From NCBI RefSeq assembly GCF_900177535.1, contig NZ_FXAJ01000005.1, positions 186,001 through 250,000 on the forward strand: a stretch of DNA of 64,000 nucleotides, written 5' to 3'. This document shows, piece by piece, positions 60,301 through 64,000 of the stretch. Source of the stretch: Priestia filamentosa (GTDB lineage: Bacteria > Bacillota > Bacilli > Bacillales > Bacillaceae_H). The position numbers and the translations under genes are program-made. Position 1 is the stretch's first letter, and each line of letters starts with the position of its first letter. Under the pieces are notes generated by a model. That model was not told the DNA's origin, made no database searches, and saw nothing but the letters and a program-made list of their open reading frames with translations.

Positions 60301-60891
60301 ATAAGGAGCAAGCAAATTTCCTTTTAGCTCCTCGTGGTTTGTATCTATGCCTGTATCAATAACAGCCACATTCACTTCGTTTTTTCCTGCTTTTTTCAGG
60401 GTTTCATCGACTTTTAATGTTTTTAAATGATACATGCTGCTTGCTTTTGGATCGCTTATTTTTGAATTACTTTCTGTTGCAAATGTTTTAAGTTTCACAC
60501 TTGGTGATGCACTTTTAACACCAGCTTCCTTCTCATATTTTGAAATAGCTGTCTCAATTTTTTGACCCTTACCTATTCTGACAACTTCATATTGAAATTC
60601 TGGGTATGAACGGATAACCTTTCCACCTAGCTTCTTATGTACTGAAGAAGAAAGTTTTTTGCTGTACTTTATAATGATTGTATTATTACTTAGGTTTTCC
60701 TTCTCTGCTTTTTTCTGTTGATAAAGTTTTTTGCTCTTTTCACTTTGAGACAAATTAAACTTCTCCATTACTTTGCTTTTCTTCTCTTTTACCTGTGATG
60801 CATTACTCTCTACTGCAGCTGAGGCAAAGGAGGGTACTAACAGGGTTAATCCTAATACTAGTGCAGTTAGAGTACGAATCCCTTTCTTCAT
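57373..60891 (-). CDS. Large secreted subtilisin-like protease with multiple pre-peptidase C-terminal-type domains
   Basis: A 1172-aa secreted S8 protease. Signal peptide 1-25 (ALVLGLTLLVPSFASA). A Lys-rich pro-region contains an inhibitor_I9-like part (NTIIIKYSKKLSSSVHKKLG). Catalytic Asp179 (VAVIDTGID), His211 (DHGTHVAG), Ser368 (MSGTSMASP), oxyanion Asn302 (AAAGNDG). Beyond residue 430 are about five beta domains of the PPC type, seen as repeated QDWYKVNVEEGEFLQ, SDYFHMSFKEGKKVNL, EDWFKVKVKEDGFYKL, IDTFYYKHRKEDGLY and RDFYALNISEKGTYKL. It has no SLH, LPXTG or other anchor, so it should be free or held by the PPC domains. GGAG precedes the ATG. Confidence 0.92.
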   Translation of the reverse strand: MKKGIRTLTALVLGLTLLVPSFASAAVESNASQVKEKKSKVMEKFNLSQSEKSKKLYQQKKAEKENLSNNTIIIKYSKKLSSSVHKKLGGKVIRSYPEFQYEVVRIGKGQKIETAISKYEKEAGVKSASPSVKLKTFATESNSKISDPKASSMYHLKTLKVDETLKKAGKNEVNVAVIDTGIDTNHEELKGNLLAPYSVTDPANPGYAGDHGTHVAGIIAGKQGNGIGGYGINPNANIMPVNIFDQDGSFDYVLADGIMHAVDNGADVINMSLGAPFEIPLVEEAIKKAVDKGVVVVAAAGNDGDMVYNYPGSYDGVITVGATNDQNKKAYFTTYGPNIDVVAPGEDIYSTVYTPESGSSFVKMSGTSMASPAVAGVASLIKSKYPNLNSYQVEYILEQTAQDLGNKGFDMDYGYGLVDPSKALDFDINKLPSFKKLTMDEIVKKATAVKVGKGTVKKAGSLIKPAQQDWYKVNVEEGEFLQTVLDASKNYDYKLELKFRGEDGTEQEVNVDSVTQGKTEGYLYKAEQKGELLIGVKDRNENYSASGASIYTLQLTKGKNINDSKASKEKPAEIKSFPYSSKKSEGDLTLINSEEGADSDYFHMSFKEGKKVNLNLSALPGVDTEIKVYDAAAFKEEPPADLPEGEEWPIAEYAANNNGMSEGEGLAFEALPDTSYIVEVTSSPVSSSQMLDMMMALMMGGSSDGEIQEVLGSLIPYDLKANIKNLPEDEDSLPLAIATPVEEPEEEEGLPEPTTYKEKYDALTDLLTGEYMEFDEETTEAILKSARSYEIGSVGTGYFQQLEDEDWFKVKVKEDGFYKLSTNGTHTLKPMIGLFQYDKESGMLNQLSGSGDPLMDLLTGGSEGTSKTTIMLQKGQEYYIHLQNGTPLSLDKYELTSVKVKDAPVDQNEANDEPIEATVLKPDQPVKGNFAPSGDIDTFYYKHRKEDGLYGFYANPLPVSENQKKGLPLEMGLPLDLMITIVEDTNGNMEIDNNEASKVILFDKTDGEIESGSFKAKKGTGYFIVAENYGGSNIGEYEMLLNTLTKKDEDEGSTVKNNVPSKPIPLKSKGKNAWETAGYLNAGIGFGDRDFYALNISEKGTYKLNMDTPKEIDGVINVYNEKGTLVKQLNNYYIGDNEVGFADLSKGKYFVEIKDKQMRSSAKPYKLTVAKQ

Positions 60892-61011
60892 GTAAAATCT
60901 CCTTTCAAATTAAGAAAAATTTTCATCAGTATAGTTAGACGATTCAAAATCAAATAGGTTACAAAAATAATAGAATTTTCTTAATTTTTATTGTTTTAAT
61001 AGAATTAAAAT

Positions 61012-61046
61012 AAAAAAGCAGATGCGAAATCTTTCATCTGCTTTTT
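61012..61046 (-). terminator. Terminator of the first deacetylase gene
   Basis: A perfect 12-bp stem (AAAAAGCAGATG / CATCTGCTTTTT) with a 10-base loop and T-run on minus, just after the stop. Confidence 0.85.
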
Positions 61047-61051
61047 ATCTA

Positions 61052-61897
61052 TCAATTTGTTATATGTTTTACAAAACGCTTTGCTTTGTTTTTAAGAGAA
61101 TTTACTTCTGAAATATTTTCAAAATCCTTTATTGTTACTTTAGGGCCAATTCCCTGTCTTGCCAATTGGTATGAATCATCACTTGGGCTGACATATCCTG
61201 TTTTTGTTGTAAAGGCATACTTAAAACCAGCTTCTTTCACAAGATCAGCTGTATGGGGGATATAATGACCAAATGGGTAAACAAATAGTTCTGTTTGATT
61301 AAGAAGATTTCTGTTTAACTTTAAGTCCTTTAGAATTTCTTCATCCGATTTCTTAAGCATATCCCCTTTTCCATCTTTACCTAGGTTATGTAAATTATCT
61401 GTATGTGCTCCTAACTCAAATACACCTAAAGTATCTTTAATTTCATTCATTTTCATAAACTGATGCTTGTCTGGATTCCACGGACCATCGTTTCGATTTG
61501 TACGGCTTGTAATAATATTTTCAATAGCGTGTAAATCATACTTCTTTAAAATAGAATATGCGTAACGCTTCACATCCCTTCGTCCATCATCAAACTGAAT
61601 CATTACAGTTTTAGCTGGAAACTCTCTTTTTTCATTTAGAAATTGATCTAACTCATCGATTGTCATTGTATGGTAGCCGTTGTCATGAAGCCATTTCATC
61701 TGTTTCTCAAATGCTTCCACTGACAGAACATCCGGTTGGTTTTTATAGAATTTGTTTTCATCTTCTAACAATAAGCGGTGATATGTTAAAACAGGAATCA
61801 TATCTGCCTTTTTGGTAAAACTTACAATAAATAAGGACGAAACTGCTGCAGCAAGTAGCACGACTAAAGCTACGACTATTGTTATCTTTTTCTTCAC
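61052..61897 (-). CDS. Membrane-anchored polysaccharide deacetylase (NodB/CE4)
   Basis: A 281-aa protein. One N-terminal membrane helix or uncleaved signal (TIVVALVVLLAAAVSSLFIV). The NodB domain has MIPVLTYHRLL, MIQFDDGRRDV (metal and catalytic Asp), ELGAHTDNLHN (metal His pair) and FVYPFGHY. CE4 enzymes remove N-acetyl groups from wall sugars. The start is GTG at 61897 with AAAGGA upstream. It is closely similar over the core to the divergent gene at 62204 (KQMKWLHDNGYHT in one, SQMKWLHDNGYHT in the other). Confidence 0.88.
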   Translation of the reverse strand: MKKKITIVVALVVLLAAAVSSLFIVSFTKKADMIPVLTYHRLLLEDENKFYKNQPDVLSVEAFEKQMKWLHDNGYHTMTIDELDQFLNEKREFPAKTVMIQFDDGRRDVKRYAYSILKKYDLHAIENIITSRTNRNDGPWNPDKHQFMKMNEIKDTLGVFELGAHTDNLHNLGKDGKGDMLKKSDEEILKDLKLNRNLLNQTELFVYPFGHYIPHTADLVKEAGFKYAFTTKTGYVSPSDDSYQLARQGIGPKVTIKDFENISEVNSLKNKAKRFVKHITN

Positions 61898-62203
61898 ATC
61901 ATGTCATTCCTTTCAAAAGATTAGACATTGATGAGTATAACACTTTTTTAACTTATTTTTCTAATTAACGAACATTTTTTCATAGGCTAATTGTCCTTAT
62001 CTCTCTTTCAACCTCCTAAATTTATATTTACTGGTTTTTAAACGTTACTTTATACCTCCAAAACCTCTATTATTTCCATGTTATAAGGATTGTTCCTTCT
62101 CTTTTTACGTTTATATTTTCATTTATACATTATTAACTTCTATTGTAATTACCTGAATCTTCTAATATACTTGGTTATGGAAATCAAAACTAGGAGTTTT
62201 AGC
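61898..62203. other. Divergent intergenic region between two deacetylase genes
   Basis: 306 bp without genes. On the plus side TTGTAA (62143-62148), 17 bp, TATACT (62166-62171) is a good sigma-A promoter 33 bp before the second gene. A frame open from 62090 overlaps this promoter and is not used. Confidence 0.6.
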
Positions 62204-63454
62204 ATGAATAAAAGGAAATTACTGTACTTATTATTATTTTTATCCATCCTTGTTATTGCATTTGGGATTTATGTCCCATACCAAAAAACTATGACTAGAG
62301 CAGACGCCTCTCAAGCACTAGTTGCCCAAGAGAAATCAATAGCCATTTACGAAAGAGCCTCACATAGCAAAGGCACTAAAGTTAAAGGTTACTTGATGAA
62401 AGGAAATGCTTATATCAATTATATTTCGTTTAATAAAGATTGGTGGAGAATTCCTGTTGGCAATTCATTTGGATACGTTTCTAAAAAAGAGGCTAAAATA
62501 GAGGAAACTGAGGCACCTTATCCTAAAAAGGTTTCTTCTACTTTTCATGGAGATGCTATTTTAACAGAAGCAAAAACCCCTGTTTATAACTCTACTTCTA
62601 CAACCTCTAAAAAAATGGGCCAGTTTGATGCACACATTCAAATAGAAGTGATAAATCAAAATGAGAATTGGTCAAAGGTTAATCTAGGAGGACTTGTAGG
62701 GTACATTCAAAAAGGAGATTTACAGATTGATAACGGCATTCCGGTCTTAATGTATCATAATCTTTTTAGAGAAGAGGAAAACCATAAATTTAAAGGTACA
62801 TTTGTGACGATTACCCCAGAGTTTTTTGAAAGCCAGATGAAATGGCTTCATGATAACGGTTATCACACTATTTCCCTCGAAGATTTACAAAAATATGTTG
62901 AAAAGAAAAAGGCATTACCGGGTAAATCATTTGTGATTACATTTGATGATGGGTTTGTCTCGACTCGTCAATATGCTTACCCCATCCTTAAGAAATATGG
63001 TTTTAAAGCTGAAAATTTCATTATTACATCTCGTACACCTGATCAAAGTCAACCTTTTGACCCTGATCAGCTCACTACACAAGCTTTAAGTATGCAGGAT
63101 ATGGAGAGGATGAAGGATGTTTTTTCTTTTGGAGCCCACACTCATGCTCTCCATGATCGCAAGGATGCTCATACAAGTGGATTATTAACACAGCTTCCAT
63201 ATGCTGAAGTTGTGGCAGATTTAAAATTAAATAGAAATAAACTTTCTACTCCTTCCCCTTACTTTGCCTATCCTTATGGAAACCTAAATGAAACGGGTAT
63301 AAGAGCTGTAAGGGATGCTGGATTTAAATTAGCTTTCACAACACAGGAAGGGAGAGTCTTTCCAGGAGATAATCCATTAATTCTAGATCGTAGAGGGGTT
63401 TATCCAAATATGAATATGGAGGACTTCAAAAATATTTTTGCAACTTCGAATTAA
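62204..63454 (+). CDS. Polysaccharide deacetylase with two SH3-like repeats
   Basis: A 416-aa protein. N-terminal signal/anchor helix (LLYLLLFLSILVIAFGIYV). Two bacterial SH3-like repeats at about 45-100 (IAIYERASHSKGTKVKGYLM) and 120-180 (TPVYNSTSTTSKKMGQF, NWSKVNLGGLVGYIQ), which may bind peptidoglycan. The NodB domain (185-416) has IPVLMYHNLF, VITFDDGFVST, SFGAHTHALHD and FAYPYGNLNE. It is expected to deacetylate wall glycans, perhaps the SCWP. The ATG at 62204 follows AGGAG; an in-frame ATG at 62090 lacks a ribosome site and precedes the promoter. Confidence 0.9.
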   Translation: MNKRKLLYLLLFLSILVIAFGIYVPYQKTMTRADASQALVAQEKSIAIYERASHSKGTKVKGYLMKGNAYINYISFNKDWWRIPVGNSFGYVSKKEAKIEETEAPYPKKVSSTFHGDAILTEAKTPVYNSTSTTSKKMGQFDAHIQIEVINQNENWSKVNLGGLVGYIQKGDLQIDNGIPVLMYHNLFREEENHKFKGTFVTITPEFFESQMKWLHDNGYHTISLEDLQKYVEKKKALPGKSFVITFDDGFVSTRQYAYPILKKYGFKAENFIITSRTPDQSQPFDPDQLTTQALSMQDMERMKDVFSFGAHTHALHDRKDAHTSGLLTQLPYAEVVADLKLNRNKLSTPSPYFAYPYGNLNETGIRAVRDAGFKLAFTTQEGRVFPGDNPLILDRRGVYPNMNMEDFKNIFATSN

Positions 63455-63482
63455 AAAGGTGAGGAATTTCCCTCACCTTTTT
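63453..63482 (+). terminator. Terminator of the second deacetylase gene
   Basis: A perfect 12-bp stem (AAAAAGGTGAGG / CCTCACCTTTTT) with a 6-base loop, overlapping the stop codon. Confidence 0.85.
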
Positions 63483-63531
63483 CATATAAATTTCTAGGTA
63501 GGAAATTATATATAATCTTTACCATATAACG

Positions 63532-63560
63532 GTGAAACAGTAAATAAAGAGTGCTATACT
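63532..63560 (+). promoter_or_regulatory. Promoter of secA2
   Basis: GTGAAA (63532-63537), 17 bp, TATACT (63555-63560), 40 bp before the secA2 ATG. -35 four of six, -10 five of six. Confidence 0.5.
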
Positions 63561-63599
63561 AGTTTTGTAGAAAGTCTAATACGCTAGGAGAGTTGTCGC

Positions 63600-64000
63600 A
63601 TGGTGTTATCGTACATCAAGAAAGCAATGGGCGATAAGCAAGAAAAAGGGTTAAAAAAGTACTATAAAATTATAGAAGAAATTAACAGTCTTGAGGGGCA
63701 ATTTACACAGTTGTCAGATCAAGAGTTAAAACATAAAACAGTTCAATTTAAAGAAGCCTTAGCCGAAGGGAAAACGATATTTGATATCCAAGCAGAAGCA
63801 TTTGCAACCGTTCGAGAAGCATCGAGACGGGTGCTTGGTATGCGTCATTACGACGTCCAGATGATTGGCGGGCTTGTTTTGACAGAAGGAAATATTGCTG
63901 AGATGCCAACAGGAGAAGGAAAGACACTTGTTGCATCGCTTCCAAGTTATTTACGAGCTCTTGAAGGAAAAGGTGTCCATGTTATTACAGTAAACGACTA
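63600..64000 (+). CDS. secA2: Accessory secretion ATPase SecA2, 5' part cut by window edge
   Basis: 133 codons are present before the edge. It starts [20 protein letters not shown] and has the SecA motifs [40 protein letters not shown] (Walker A Lys108) and [10 protein letters not shown]. Two details favour SecA2 over the housekeeping SecA: MRHYDVQ, where Bacillus SecA has FPFKVQ-type sequence, and the location next to S-layer genes. In B. anthracis SecA2 exports the S-layer proteins Sap and EA1. AGGAG precedes the ATG. Assignment is strong as SecA, likely as SecA2. Confidence 0.85.
   Translation, partial: MVLSYIKKAMGDKQEKGLKKYYKIIEEINSLEGQFTQLSDQELKHKTVQFKEALAEGKTIFDIQAEAFATVREASRRVLGMRHYDVQMIGGLVLTEGNIAEMPTGEGKTLVASLPSYLRALEGKGVHVITVND

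Noticed and set aside
62090-62203. 38-codon N-terminal extension of the second deacetylase
   Set aside because: It overlaps a good sigma-A promoter and lacks a ribosome site; the ATG at 62204 has both signal peptide and AGGAG.
1-64000. CRISPR arrays, tRNA, rRNA, insertion sequences, prophage
   Set aside because: No regularly spaced repeats, no RNA gene landmarks and no transposase or integrase motifs were seen.

Overview
The window is from a low-GC, endospore-former-type member of the Bacillaceae. Three things point there: a flagellar-competence-DegSU block in the Bacillus order (flgM, yvyF, comFC, comFA, degV, degU, degS, yvyE, tagU, tagO), Bacillus-type promoters (sigma-B, sigma-D and sigma-A consensus boxes) and Shine-Dalgarno sites, and a Bacillus anthracis-like S-layer toolkit (csaB, SLH proteins, secA2). 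No tRNA, rRNA, CRISPR array or insertion sequence was recognised. Species cannot be named from the sequence alone.

Layout. 1-3212: a cut-off chromate-transporter-like gene, a small coiled-coil membrane protein, and a divergent LysR regulator/AbrB-family permease pair. 3219-6213: hpf with its own sigma-B promoter, downstream of fliD-fliS-fliT driven by a sigma-D promoter. 6313-14849: accessory metabolic genes (OatA-like acyltransferase, brnQ with a CodY-like palindrome, a metallo-hydrolase, a GlsB-like protein, a 55-aa gene with a GTG start, and a tenA-ylmB thiamine salvage operon behind a TPP riboswitch). This block sits where hag and flaG lie in B. subtilis. 14947-24566: csrA, fliW, flgL, flgK, flgN, flgM, yvyF, comFC, comFA, degV, degU and degS, all on the minus strand. 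25035-27956: yvyE, tagU, tagO.

28443-64000 is a roughly 35-kb cell-surface region. A five-gene operon (csaB, a GT4 enzyme, a split Alg14/Alg13-type transferase, a MurJ-type flippase) probably builds and pyruvylates the secondary cell wall polysaccharide (SCWP) that SLH domains bind. Six SLH proteins follow: an amidase, a small S-layer paralogue, a subtilisin, the main S-layer protein, an NlpC/P60 hydrolase and a metallopeptidase/lysozyme-like fusion. Two separate sets of lipid-linked-sugar glycosylation genes lie among them (42742-45472 on plus; 45494-50275 on minus). A second large subtilisin, two polysaccharide deacetylases and the start of secA2 close the window. Read together: TagO starts the polymer, the csaB operon extends, flips and caps it, the GT-C systems decorate it or the S-layer, SLH proteins bind it, and SecA2 may export them.

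The main surprises are an in-frame TAA that splits the main S-layer gene after codon 735, a duplicated promoter-plus-hairpin element in front of two glycosylation units, a 25-bp relic of an S-layer gene start beside an orphan terminator, and the metallopeptidase/lysozyme-like/SLH fusion.
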